Shown: positions 22,780 to 32,154, counted from the first letter of the stretch. The stretch: 64,000 bases of DNA from Streptomyces neyagawaensis (GCF_023516595.1 NZ_JAMGBG010000089.1:1-64000), one strand, 5' to 3'. Notes: generated from the sequence alone by a model not told the origin. Numbers and translations: made by a program.

Positions 22780-24906
22780 ATGGGCGACAACGTCGTTCAC
22801 CTGCACAAGAACCCCGAAACGTCGACCGAACCTGCCCCCGTGACCACGCTGACCGTGGTCCCCGACCCCGCACCGCCCGCTCCCATTCCGCTGTGGGTGC
22901 GTTCCGGCCGCGCGGTGAAGACCGCCGTCACCCACGAGAGCACCCGCACCGCCGCCCGCGCGGTGGTCCGGCACGGCCTCTACACGTTCAACGGCGGGCG
23001 GATCGTGGCCCGCCGCACCTGGGACGGCCGCACCGGTTCCCGCTACGAGCGGATGATCCGCGCCGCCGAAGCCGCGGGGAACCTCGAAGCGGCCGAGGAG
23101 TGGGAGGAGCGCCTCCAGCGCTTCCGCGACGCCCGCCACCGCCGCCGCATGGATCTGCTGCACTCGCCCGTGGACGCGGCCAAGGGTGCGCTGGTCGGCA
23201 CCGGCATGGGCATCGGCGGTCTGGTCGCGCTCGGGGTCGTCCTTGCCATCGCCAACAAGGACGTCACCGAAGTCGTCACGCCGCTGATGGCGGTCATCGA
23301 GTTCATCGGCCTGCTCATCACCATCGTCCAGGTGGTGTGGGGCCCGCTCATCTCGATCGGCCCGTTCCTCGCCCTGCTCGCCCTGTGGGCGGTCGGCAGC
23401 AAGCAGCAAGCCGCACCCCAGTGGGCTCTCCCCGCTCACGTCCGCAACGGTGAGGGCGAGCCGATCACCCCGTCCATCGTCGTCAAGGCACTGCGCGACC
23501 TGGGCATCCCCGCCCTGCGCAACGCCATCAAGGACATGGGTGACGCCGGCGCCTCGATGCTCTCCCCGATCGTGATCGCCGGTTGCGGGGTCGAGGTCGA
23601 CGTCACGCTTCCGTCCGGGGTGTCCACCATCGAGGTACAGCAGCGCCGCCGCAAGCTCGCCGAGAACCTCTCCCGGCACGAGCACGAAGTGTTCATCACC
23701 ATCCCCGAAGCGGCCCGCACCGTCCGGCTGTGGGTCGCCGACTCCGGGGCCCTGGACGAGCCGATCGGCCCGTCCCCGCTGGTCACCGACGAGACGATGA
23801 CCGCCGACTACACCAAGGGCCGCGCCCCCTGGGGACAGGACCTGCGCGGCGACGCCGCTTCCCTGAGCCTGTATCAGCGGCATCTGCTCATCACGGGTCT
23901 GTCGAACCAGGGCAAGACCGCCTCCCTTCGGGCGCTCGCGTTGTGGGCGGCGCTGGACAAGCGGGTTGAGTTCCGGATCGCCGACCTCAAGGGCGTGGGC
24001 GACTGGGCCATGTTCGACGGCCTTGCCACGGTCCTCATCCAGGGGCCGACTGACGAGCACGTGATCGAGGCGACCGAGATGGTGGAGGACGTCCTGGAGG
24101 AGATGAACCGCCGGATTGAGGCGCGGCGGCTCGACCCCGGCGCGGTGTTCGATCCGCTGATCTGTGTCGTGGACGAAGCGCAGGTGGCGTTCATGTGCCC
24201 GGCCGTCGACGACGACAAGCGCCCCTACGGCGGCTCCAAGGCAACATCCCGGTACTTCATGGGCGTCCGCAAGATCCACAACCAGGGGCGTGCGGTGGAC
24301 GTGCTGATGTGGCAGGGCACCCAGGACCCCACCGACCAGAACCTCCCCAAGCTCGTCCGCGAGGGCGCCCACACCCGCGCCTCCCTCGCCCTGGGCACCG
24401 AATCGCAGGCCGTCATGGCGCTCGGCGAGAAGGCCGTCAACGGCGGCGCCGCACCCCACCTGCTCCGCCAGGGGCTGGACAAGGGAACCCTGGTCGTTGC
24501 CTCCGACGGCATCGCCATCCCCAAGGGCCAGTCCGCCCTCACGGTGCGGACGCACTACATCGACGACGACGAGGCCAAGGCCATCACCGACCGCGCCAAG
24601 GCCATCCGCGACGGCGTCACCACCCTCCACAGCATCGACCGGACCGAGGAGCGGGACCCGCTCGCGGACATCGCCGGCGTCATGGGCGACGCCGAACGCG
24701 CCTACACCCAGGACATCCTCAAGCGGCTCGCGGTCCTCAGCGAGGACGCCTACGGCGGGTGGACCTTCGGCGACCTCAAGCGCGTCCTGGAGGCCGCCGG
24801 AGTGGAGGCGTACAAGTCGCACGGCCGCATGACCGTCCGCCGCGACGACGTCACCCGCGCCCTCACCGACCGCGACACCGACGATTCCGCTTCCGCCGAC
24901 GCGTAA
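22780..24906 (+). CDS. TraB-type FtsK/SpoIIIE DNA translocase, conjugal transfer protein
   Basis: The 708-residue protein has hydrophobic segments at about 140-165 and 170-205. Its FtsK/SpoIIIE motor has Walker A GLSNQGKT (373-380) and Walker B LICVVDEAQ (460-468), followed by a winged-helix-like C-terminus (LKRLAVLSEDAYGGWTFGDLKRVLEAAGVEAYKSHGRMTVRRDDV). This fits the hexameric TraB/TraSA family that moves double-stranded element DNA between hyphae without nicking. The gamma-like C-terminal domain would recognise the clt locus, for which GGGGAGGCGGGGAG repeats directly downstream are candidates. GGAGAT precedes ATG 22780. Confidence 0.92.
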   Translation: MGDNVVHLHKNPETSTEPAPVTTLTVVPDPAPPAPIPLWVRSGRAVKTAVTHESTRTAARAVVRHGLYTFNGGRIVARRTWDGRTGSRYERMIRAAEAAGNLEAAEEWEERLQRFRDARHRRRMDLLHSPVDAAKGALVGTGMGIGGLVALGVVLAIANKDVTEVVTPLMAVIEFIGLLITIVQVVWGPLISIGPFLALLALWAVGSKQQAAPQWALPAHVRNGEGEPITPSIVVKALRDLGIPALRNAIKDMGDAGASMLSPIVIAGCGVEVDVTLPSGVSTIEVQQRRRKLAENLSRHEHEVFITIPEAARTVRLWVADSGALDEPIGPSPLVTDETMTADYTKGRAPWGQDLRGDAASLSLYQRHLLITGLSNQGKTASLRALALWAALDKRVEFRIADLKGVGDWAMFDGLATVLIQGPTDEHVIEATEMVEDVLEEMNRRIEARRLDPGAVFDPLICVVDEAQVAFMCPAVDDDKRPYGGSKATSRYFMGVRKIHNQGRAVDVLMWQGTQDPTDQNLPKLVREGAHTRASLALGTESQAVMALGEKAVNGGAAPHLLRQGLDKGTLVVASDGIAIPKGQSALTVRTHYIDDDEAKAITDRAKAIRDGVTTLHSIDRTEERDPLADIAGVMGDAERAYTQDILKRLAVLSEDAYGGWTFGDLKRVLEAAGVEAYKSHGRMTVRRDDVTRALTDRDTDDSASADA

Positions 24907-24930
24907 CGGGGAGGCGCACCCTCCCGCGCC

Positions 24931-25018
24931 GGGGAGGCGGGGAGAACTCCCCAACCCCCTCCCCACCCCGCCTCCCCCACGTTGATCAGCGAAAACGCCG
25001 TTTCGGGGAGGCGGGGAG
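24931..25018. repeat. Direct and inverted GGGGAGGCGGGGAG repeats, possible clt
   Basis: GGGGAGGCGGGGAG occurs at 24931-24944 and 25005-25018, and a related sequence in the opposite orientation occupies 24959-24977 (CTCCCCACCCCGCCTCCCC). The block sits immediately behind the TraB-type gene. That is where plasmids such as pSVH1 carry the 8-bp repeats recognised by TraB, although the sequence here differs from those. The wider 24907-25110 region has no gene. Confidence 0.45.
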
Positions 25019-25110
25019 GCACCCCAGGTCAACCCCCTGAAACCCCCTCCACAACGCCCCCGGCAGGGGGTGTCCCTGCCTCCCCAACCGAGCACCGGAA
25101 GGGATTCCGC

Positions 25111-25575
25111 ATGTACCCCGAGCACACCAACAAGGCGCCCACCGTCCGGGCCCCGGAGATCCACCACCCCACCCCGATCACCCCCGCCGCCCCCTACTCG
25201 CCGCCCCTCGCCCCCGCCCAGCCGCACACCGTGCCGACCGTCGCGAGCGTCGTCCTCCCCAACGGGCGGGTCGTCACCGGCTACGCCATCGAGCCCGCCA
25301 AAACCGAACCGGCCGCAGCCAAGCCACCCATCTCCCGCGCGGCGGTGAACGTCGCGCTCGGCGGCGTCGGGTTCGCCGCCGTGTGCGGCGGACTGCTGAT
25401 GCTCACCACGTTCATCACGGCCCTGACCGCGTTCGTCACCCAGCTCGTCACCCTCGCCGCCGTGCTGTTCGGCGGATACATCGCGGTACAGGTCTTCAAG
25501 CCCGCCGAGGCCAAGAGCGGCAACACCTTCCACATCCGCAAGGCCGTCTTCAAGCGCAACCACTTCAACGGCTGA
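25111..25575 (+). CDS. Small membrane protein, probable spread protein
   Basis: The 154-residue protein from ATG 25111 (SD GGAAGGGA) has a Pro-rich N-terminal third (TPITPAAPYSPPLAPAQPH). One long hydrophobic region (about 88-140: VALGGVGFAAVCGGLLMLTTFI, then ALTAFVTQLVTLAAVLFGGYIAV) probably makes two helices, and a short basic tail follows. Its location after traB and before the replication genes is typical of Spd proteins in AICEs, but no sequence family can be named. Confidence 0.7.
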   Translation: MYPEHTNKAPTVRAPEIHHPTPITPAAPYSPPLAPAQPHTVPTVASVVLPNGRVVTGYAIEPAKTEPAAAKPPISRAAVNVALGGVGFAAVCGGLLMLTTFITALTAFVTQLVTLAAVLFGGYIAVQVFKPAEAKSGNTFHIRKAVFKRNHFNG

Positions 25576-25589
25576 CAAGGAGCCCTCAC

Positions 25590-26057
25590 GTGTTCGAGAT
25601 CCGCGTCATCTGCGACCCCGCCGACACCGACCGCATCACTACCACGCTCACCACCGCGTTCACGACCGGCAACGTGCGCCGGTACCCGACCCGCGACGGC
25701 AAGCGCACCCGCCTCTACCTCACCGCAGACCACCGCCCCACCCCCGCCGACTGGCCCACCCCCGAGCAGGCATACGCCGACGCCCCCAGCATCAACAGCG
25801 AGATCGGCTGGACCGCCCGCTTCCTCGCCGACGCCGAGTGCTACACCGATCTCGGCCGGGAGTTCTACCTCCGCAAGGCCGCCCTGCTCGACCGCATCGC
25901 CCTGCTCGACGAACCCGCCGCCATCGGCGCCGCCGCCACCGAGACCGCCGAAGCTGCGGCCATGTTCCTCCTCGGCCTGGACCAGCCGGGCGCGGTCTGC
26001 GACCCGCGCGCCTACGTCCGCCAGCAGTACGCCCGCGCCCTCACCGACCACCAGTAG
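25590..26057 (+). CDS. AICE hypothetical protein
   Basis: GTG 25590 (SD AAGGAG) gives 155 residues. The first 50 (FEIRVICDPADTDRITTTLTTAFTTGNVRRYPTRDGKRTRLYLTADH) suggest a small alpha/beta domain. A helical region, about 60-145, contains WTARFLADAECYTDLGREFYLRKAALLDRIALLD. I recall similar proteins in other streptomycete elements without a function. The gene ends shortly before a strong hairpin. Confidence 0.7.
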   Translation: MFEIRVICDPADTDRITTTLTTAFTTGNVRRYPTRDGKRTRLYLTADHRPTPADWPTPEQAYADAPSINSEIGWTARFLADAECYTDLGREFYLRKAALLDRIALLDEPAAIGAAATETAEAAAMFLLGLDQPGAVCDPRAYVRQQYARALTDHQ

Positions 26058-26063
26058 CTACGC

Positions 26064-26110
26064 CAAGGGCGGCCCCCCTCATCTCGCCAAAGATCACGGG
26101 GCCGCCCTTG
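26064..26110 (+). terminator. Terminator between transfer and replication genes
   Basis: CAAGGGCGGCCCC pairs with GGGGCCGCCCTTG over 13 bp, seven bases after the preceding stop. It divides the transfer genes from the prim-pol replication genes. Confidence 0.75.
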
Positions 26111-26148
26111 CCAACAGTCCTCGACAGACCTGTTGGAGGTCTCCCAGC

Positions 26149-26994
26149 ATGACGCAACCGACCCACCTTCGGCGAGCGTTCGACCTCGCCGCGCACGGCG
26201 TTCCCGTGCTGCCTCTGCGGGCGGGGAAGGTGCCGTTCGGCAATTGCCCCGACTGTGCGGACAACGCGTGCGGCGGCCGGCCGAACATGAAGACCCCCGG
26301 ACCCTGCGGTTGCCCGCAGCCGTGCCATGGCTGGGCCGCCGCCACCACCGACCCCCACGTCCTCACTTCCCCGCCGTGGGCGTCCGCGTGGCGCAAGGCC
26401 GCCGCCGTTGCTTACCACCCCGGCGGCGCCGGGGTGACCGTGGTCGATCTCGACAATCCGGCCGCCGTCGACTGGGCCCGCGCCACCCTGCCGACTACGC
26501 GCACCGTGGCCACCACGCGCGGAGAGCACTGGATCTACCAGGGCGCCATGCGGTCGGTGAACGGCGTCCGTGACGGGGTCGACATCAAGTCCACGATGTC
26601 CTACGCCCGTTGGCTCGGTTCCGGCATTGGTGCCATGACGGCCCTCCCGGACGCGGTGCGCTCGCTGGCAGCGAAGGGACCATCCACCGCTCACAGGGCG
26701 CCCCAGACGGTCACAGTGGCCGCAAGGGGCGGACAGGGCGAGTGCCCTCACCGCACGCCCGCCTACTTGGACCGTGGCCTCGCCATGGCCGAGCAGTGCA
26801 TCACCGAGGCCCGCAGCGCGGTGCACGCCACCGTCTACCGGACGTTCCTCGCCGTGCTGTCCACGCACGGCCGGTGCGGTTGTCTCACCGACGCTCACGT
26901 CACGCGGTTGTTCACCGCAGCGCAGGCCAAGGGCGAATCGGCGCGGCACTGCACCGACGCGTGGACCAACGCCCTGACCACGTTGGGACTGTGA
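26149..26994 (+). CDS. Bifunctional DNA primase/polymerase (prim-pol) replication protein
   Basis: The 281-residue protein has the prim-pol N-terminus (HLRRAFDLAAHGVPVLPLRAGKVP), a Cys-rich zinc-binding insertion (CPDCADNACGGRPNMKTPGPCGCPQPC), then WRKAAAVAYHPGGAGVTVVDLDN with the catalytic acidic pair, and VATTRGEHWIYQG. Such proteins make primers and extend them and are one of the three replication types found in AICEs. The ATPase encoded 2 bp downstream is its expected partner helicase. Start ATG 26149 follows TGGAGGTC. Confidence 0.88.
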   Translation: MTQPTHLRRAFDLAAHGVPVLPLRAGKVPFGNCPDCADNACGGRPNMKTPGPCGCPQPCHGWAAATTDPHVLTSPPWASAWRKAAAVAYHPGGAGVTVVDLDNPAAVDWARATLPTTRTVATTRGEHWIYQGAMRSVNGVRDGVDIKSTMSYARWLGSGIGAMTALPDAVRSLAAKGPSTAHRAPQTVTVAARGGQGECPHRTPAYLDRGLAMAEQCITEARSAVHATVYRTFLAVLSTHGRCGCLTDAHVTRLFTAAQAKGESARHCTDAWTNALTTLGL

Positions 26995-26996
26995 CC

Positions 26997-28469
26997 ATGT
27001 CCGACGACGAGAAGAACCCCGCCCGCGAGGTCATCACCGACTATGCGCAAGCGCACTTCCGCTACTTCCGCACCGCCGACGGGACCGTATACGCGCAGCG
27101 CAACGGCCACCCCGTGGCCCGTCCGATGCGTTCCCAGGGCACGACCGGCAGCCACCGCCAGGAACTCATCGTGGGCATGTACCGGGACGGGGTCGGCGTG
27201 TTCAACGGGACCGCAATCAAGGAGGCGTTGGACTTGATCGAAGCGCTCGCGCTGACCGAGGACGTGCAGCCCGTGCACATCCGCGTCGCCCCCGGATTCG
27301 ACGGGGCCACGTGGTTGGACCTGGGCCGCGCCGACGGGCAGTCCGTCCGCATCCACCCCACCGGCTGGGACATCCTCACCCCCGACCCGCGTGAGGTCTG
27401 CTGGCGCCGGACCCAGCTCACCGGGGAACTGCCCCTGCCGGCCAAGGACACCGACGGCAAGGGCATCGACCTGCTGATGCGGCTGTGCAACTTCGCCAAC
27501 GCCGAGACCGAATGTCTGGCCATCGCGTGGCTCATCGGCTGTCTCGGTCCGTCCGTGCCCGTCCCCGCCCCGTTCCTCACCGGGCCGCAGGGCGCGGGCA
27601 AGTCCACCGGCGGGCGGATGCTCGTGCGAATCATCGAGGGCATGAGCGGCGACCTGCGCCGGGCCCCGAAGGATGAAGAGAACCTGATCGCCGCCGTGGC
27701 GGCCGGATGGGTCACAGCCCTGGACAACCTCTCCCACATGACCCCGGACCTGTCCGACGCCATGTGCTGCATCGTCACCGGCGCCGAGAACGTCAAGCGC
27801 GCCCTGTTCACCGACGGGGACGTGTTCCGTGTCGGCTACCGCCGGCCCCTGCTCCTGACCGGCATCGACGTGGGTGTCATCCGCCCCGACCTCGCCGAAC
27901 GGCTCCTCCCCCTGCGGCTGGAGCGACCCCGCGTCCGGCGCACTGAGGCGGAGCTGTGGGCGGAGTACGCCGAAGTGCTGCCCGTCATCCTCGGCTCGCT
28001 CCTCGATCTCACGGTCAAGGTCCGTGCAGTGGAGGCGGAGACCCCCACCGATCTGCGGATGGCGGACTTCGCCCACCTGTGCGCGCAGCTCGATGCAGCG
28101 ACCGGTCTCGGGGCGCTTAACGCCTACCGGGCAAGCCTGGACGACCTCAACGACGATGTCATTGAGGGGGACCTGTTGGCGCAGACCGTTCTCCGGCACG
28201 CCGCCGACATCGAACCGGGCGCAGAGCAGCGGATGACCTCCACGGAGTGGCTGCACTGCCTCACCCGCCTCTACACCGGCGAGGACTTCCGTCCCCTGCC
28301 CAAAGGGTGGCCGACCACCGGCAAAGTGCTCTCCGACCGTCTCAAGCGCCTCCAGCCGACCCTGGCCGCCCGTGGCGTACTCATCGACTCGGGACGCACC
28401 AGGGAGGGCCGCTACATCGAGATGACCCGCTCACCCGTACCGCTCCCGCACGAGCAGCAAGCGTTCTGA
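26997..28469 (+). CDS. AICE replication ATPase/helicase
   Basis: The 490-residue protein has Walker A FLTGPQGAGKST (196-204) and a Walker B-like region near VTALDNLSHMTPDLSDAM, with a sensor in RRPLLLTGIDVGVIRPDLAERLLPLRL. This is the arrangement of phage/plasmid DnaB- or SF3-like replication ATPases that accompany prim-pol proteins. A winged-helix-like end (LSDRLKRLQPTLAARGVLIDSGRTREGRYIEM) may contact the origin, and an iteron array follows within 200 bp. Start ATG 26997 is 2 bp after the primase stop, indicating coupling. Confidence 0.82.
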   Translation: MSDDEKNPAREVITDYAQAHFRYFRTADGTVYAQRNGHPVARPMRSQGTTGSHRQELIVGMYRDGVGVFNGTAIKEALDLIEALALTEDVQPVHIRVAPGFDGATWLDLGRADGQSVRIHPTGWDILTPDPREVCWRRTQLTGELPLPAKDTDGKGIDLLMRLCNFANAETECLAIAWLIGCLGPSVPVPAPFLTGPQGAGKSTGGRMLVRIIEGMSGDLRRAPKDEENLIAAVAAGWVTALDNLSHMTPDLSDAMCCIVTGAENVKRALFTDGDVFRVGYRRPLLLTGIDVGVIRPDLAERLLPLRLERPRVRRTEAELWAEYAEVLPVILGSLLDLTVKVRAVEAETPTDLRMADFAHLCAQLDAATGLGALNAYRASLDDLNDDVIEGDLLAQTVLRHAADIEPGAEQRMTSTEWLHCLTRLYTGEDFRPLPKGWPTTGKVLSDRLKRLQPTLAARGVLIDSGRTREGRYIEMTRSPVPLPHEQQAF

Positions 28470-28648
28470 CCGACACCACCGACCGCACAAGCAAGAGGAG
28501 CACCCCGGCCCGGAGGCGTGCTCTTCTTGCTCTTCGGCGGCGGCGCCGCCCTGCGATGGACGCGCCGCGCAGCGGCTCCGTCTTCACGACCTGAGCCGCA
28601 CCGCACCTCCAGAGACACCCCCTCTCTTTTTCCTAAGTAGGGGAACGC

Positions 28649-28857
28649 TGCGTCACAGCGTCACAAGGCGCCCGGAAACCGGCGGGTGACCTGCACATAC
28701 AGCCCGTGACGCAGACGGCGTCACCTGCGTCACGCCGCGTCACCTGCGTCATCGGGGACGCACGGCCTGCGTCACCGATGACGCACCCCCACCCCTCTGC
28801 GTCACCCAAGAACCACAGGTCAGACGCCCTGCATGACGCACGTGACGCTGTGACGCA
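28649..28857. repeat. GCGTCAC iteron array, probable element replication origin
   Basis: About 13 copies of GCGTCA(C), in both orientations (TGACGC), are packed into 209 bases. Copies begin at 28650, 28658, 28706, 28718, 28727, 28737, 28746, 28769, 28779, 28799, 28834, 28842 and 28850. Several are spaced 10 or 19-21 bp apart, that is on one helix face. No gene overlaps the array. It lies between the replication ATPase and xis, the usual position for an AICE origin. The short A/T-richer stretch before it (28621-28640) could be the melting region. Confidence 0.75.
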
Positions 28858-28930
28858 GAAATCCGCGCCTCGGACACACACGCCCCGAGATTCCGCTACA
28901 CCACCGTCTCCGGCCAGGAAGGCAATCCCG

Positions 28931-29131
28931 ATGAGCACCGCGCTCCCGCCCTCCGACCAGTTGCTCTACACCCCGAAGGAGGCCGCCACGGTCCTCCGCT
29001 TCGGCCGCTCCACTGTCTACGAGCTGATGGCCGAGGGCGTCCTGAGGTACGTCAAGCGAGGCCGCTCCCGCCGCATCCGCCGCAGCGACCTGGAGGCGTA
29101 CGTGAACAACCTCGAACCCGAATCCCCCTAA
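28931..29131 (+). CDS. xis: Excisionase (MerR-like helix-turn-helix)
   Basis: The 66-residue protein contains LLYTPKEAATVLRFGRSTVYELMAEGVLRYVKRGRSRRIRRSDLEAYV, a complete helix-turn-helix/excisionase domain of the BldC/MerR type. Its place directly before the integrase gene is that of the AICE Xis, which bends att DNA to favour excision. ATG 28931 was chosen because the domain begins about ten residues later and longer frames run into the iterons. Confidence 0.9.
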   Translation: MSTALPPSDQLLYTPKEAATVLRFGRSTVYELMAEGVLRYVKRGRSRRIRRSDLEAYVNNLEPESP

Positions 29132-29199
29132 CCCACGCCCCACCCGAGGCGCCCCCGGACAACGCGTCCGGGGGCGCCTTCCGCATGGAGGAACACACG

Positions 29200-30609
29200 T
29201 TGAGCCCCCGCAGACCGAACATGGAATCGTCGATCTACCTGGGCAGTGACGGCTGGTGGCACGGCCGCGTCACCATGGGCGTCAAGGACGACGGAAAGCC
29301 CGACCGGCGCCACCGCCGCGCCAAGACCGAGGCCGAGGTCAAGCGCAAGGTCCGCGAGTTGGAAGACCTCCGCGACAAGGGGCGCGCCCCCAAGGCCGGC
29401 CGCAAGCCGACCGTGGCCGAGTGGATGTCGACGTACCTCACCGACATCGCGAGTCTGAAGCTCAAGCCCCGCTCGCTGGACGACTACTGGTCCAAGACCC
29501 GCAACGACATCATCCCCGGAGTCGGCGGACACCGACTGGACAAGCTCCAGCCTGAACATCTTGAGCGGATGTACCGCCGGATGCTCGACGAGGGGCACGC
29601 AGAGTCCCACGTCCTCAAGGTCCACCGCATCCTGTCCCGCGCTCTGAAAATCGCCCACCGCCGCAGGATCATCGCCGAGAACGTCGCCACCCTCGTCGAC
29701 CCGCCCACCGTCGACGAGACCGAGACGAACCCGTTCACGATCGAAGAGGCGAAAGCCTTCTTGCAGGCCGCCGTCAAGCGGCCCACGTTCATGCGATGGG
29801 TCGTCGGTGTGGGTATGGGATTCCGACAGGGTGAGGCCCTGGGATTCCGGTGGAAGTACGTCGACCTCGACAACGAGCTGTTCCACCCTCAATGGCAGCT
29901 CCAGCGCCTCACCTGGCGCCACGGCTGCAAGGACGCCCACGCCTGCGGCGGGCGCCTGCACCGCTTCGACCCTTGCCCACCCGATTGCAAGACCCACAAG
30001 AGCTACAAGCGCGGCTGCCCCAAGCCATGCCCGAAGGACTGCACAAAGCACGCGAGCACCTGCCCCGACCGCAAGGGCGGCGGACTCGTCTTTACCCGCC
30101 CCAAGACCAAGAAAAGCCGGAATTCAGTCCCCATTCCGCCCCCGTTCGTCCCGTACCTGCTGGAGCACAAAGCCCAGCAGGAGAAAATGCGCGCCGCTGC
30201 GGGCGACGAGTGGCAGGAGCACGACGCGCTTTTCACACGGCCGGACGGTCGGCCGATCGACCCCCGCGACGACTGGGAGGAATTCAAAGAGCTGCTCGAA
30301 GAGGCCGGAATCGAGGACCGCCGCCAGCACGACGGCAGTCGCCACACAGCCGGGACGATCCTCAACGAGCTGGGCGTCGACCTCCCCACGATCATGGAGA
30401 TCCTTCGGCACTCCCAGATCGGCCAGACCCGCCGCTACGTCAAGGGCAGGTCCCACCTCGCCAAGGCCGCCATGGTCCGCATGGGAGACACCTTCATGCC
30501 CAGCCCGACACCTACACCGGAACCCGCCCCGAAACCGGCGTCTGAGACCACAACTGAGACCGCCGACACCCGCTCGGCCCGCGCCCGACGCCGCCGCCGT
30601 ATCCGCTGA
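29200..30609 (+). CDS. int: Tyrosine integrase of the AICE
   Basis: The 469-residue recombinase has an arm-binding N-terminus (SSIYLGSDGWWHGRVTMGVKDDG), a SAM-like core-binding domain (about 75-165) and a catalytic domain. The visible catalytic residues are R209 (GFRQGEALGF), R381/H382 (GSRHTAGTIL), H404 (ILRHSQIG) and Y413 (TRRYVKG). A Cys-rich insertion with eight cysteines (about 241-290) interrupts the catalytic domain, as in several AICE integrases, and may bind zinc. TTG 29200 with GGAGG eight bases upstream is preferred; ATG 29185 would contain that SD. The gene ends 44 bp from the right att core. Confidence 0.93.
   Translation: MSPRRPNMESSIYLGSDGWWHGRVTMGVKDDGKPDRRHRRAKTEAEVKRKVRELEDLRDKGRAPKAGRKPTVAEWMSTYLTDIASLKLKPRSLDDYWSKTRNDIIPGVGGHRLDKLQPEHLERMYRRMLDEGHAESHVLKVHRILSRALKIAHRRRIIAENVATLVDPPTVDETETNPFTIEEAKAFLQAAVKRPTFMRWVVGVGMGFRQGEALGFRWKYVDLDNELFHPQWQLQRLTWRHGCKDAHACGGRLHRFDPCPPDCKTHKSYKRGCPKPCPKDCTKHASTCPDRKGGGLVFTRPKTKKSRNSVPIPPPFVPYLLEHKAQQEKMRAAAGDEWQEHDALFTRPDGRPIDPRDDWEEFKELLEEAGIEDRRQHDGSRHTAGTILNELGVDLPTIMEILRHSQIGQTRRYVKGRSHLAKAAMVRMGDTFMPSPTPTPEPAPKPASETTTETADTRSARARRRRRIR
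30542..30562. repeat. Candidate integrase arm sites, right end
   Basis: TGAGACC occurs at 30542 and 30555, inside the last codons of the integrase gene and about 90 bp from the att core. It matches the doubled TGAGACC at the left end. Conserved function is inferred from the symmetry only. Confidence 0.45.
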
Positions 30610-30615
30610 ACGAAA

Positions 30616-30648
30616 AACCCCAGGTCAGATAGCCACTGACCTGGGGTT
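30616..30648. terminator. Element-borne bidirectional terminator for int and tRNA-Thr
   Basis: AACCCCAGGTCAG and CTGACCTGGGGTT form a perfect 13-bp stem with a 7-base loop and A/T tracts on both sides. It lies between the integrase stop and the att core, so it can end int transcripts from one side and tRNA transcripts from the other. It replaces the host terminator left at 13928. Confidence 0.85.
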
Positions 30649-30652
30649 CCAT

Positions 30653-30699
30653 CCAGAGCCCCCTGTCGGATTCGAACCGACGACCTACGCATTACAAGT
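30653..30699. other. att site, right copy (47-bp core)
   Basis: This copy is identical to 13964-14010. It covers the anticodon-loop-to-3' end of tRNA-Thr plus four bases beyond, so integration leaves the tRNA intact. Confidence 0.93.
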
Positions 30700-30730
30700 G
30701 CGTTGCTCTGGCCAGCTGAGCTAAGGAGGC
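30657..30730 (-). tRNA. tRNA-Thr (anticodon TGT)
   Basis: The 74-base gene folds with acceptor stem GCCTCCT/AGGGGGC (one T-G pair), D arm AGCTCAGCTGGCCAGAGC, anticodon arm ACGCACTTGTAATGCGT with anticodon TGT reading ACA, and T arm GTCGGTTCGAATCCGAC. The discriminator is T and CCA is not encoded. It is the integration target of the AICE. The 5' half and promoter are chromosomal, and the 3' half was reconstituted by the element. Confidence 0.95.
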
Positions 30731-30962
30731 GTGGCCCCGCGCGGGGGCGCCCGTGCAGTGTACCCACGTCATGGCGGGGTTCCGTCGAAAATTTCCGCGA
30801 AGTTCACAGGGGTCGAGGTACTGACAGACGAGGTGAACGCCAGGTACGGTCCTGAGCCAGTCCCTCGCATGGACTACACCACCGCGGAACCGTCCCCGGT
30901 GGCTCACCACCTTTACTCGGATCGTCCGGCACGTTCCTGCCGGTGAAGGGGGTCTACGACCC

Positions 30963-32099
<1,137 letters not shown>

Positions 32100-32154
32100 C
32101 CCGGACGCGACCGTCCGCGAAACATCCGGCCCGGGATAATTCACCCAGGTTGAC

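Larger units (their letters stand above)
13964..30699. mobile_element. Actinomycete integrative and conjugative element (AICE) in tRNA-Thr
   Basis: The element is bounded by a 47-bp direct repeat at a tRNA-Thr 3' end. It carries the full AICE set: tyrosine integrase and MerR-like excisionase at the right end, a prim-pol plus ATPase replication pair with adjacent iterons, a TraB/FtsK-type double-strand DNA translocase with small membrane (spread) proteins, and a KorSA-like GntR regulator. Cargo is a nuclease-NACHT gene of clearly lower GC at the left end. Gene content is complete, so it may still excise. The prim-pol type replication distinguishes it from the RepSA (pSAM2) group. Confidence 0.93.

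Noticed and set aside
22645-25578. 977-residue open frame on the minus strand opposite the TraB-type gene
   Set aside because: The plus strand has clear Walker motifs and start signals; the minus frame has no domain and typical shadow composition.
28649-28857. CRISPR array
   Set aside because: The repeats are 6-7 bp, in both orientations, with irregular short spacing; this is an iteron pattern, and no cas genes are present anywhere in the window.
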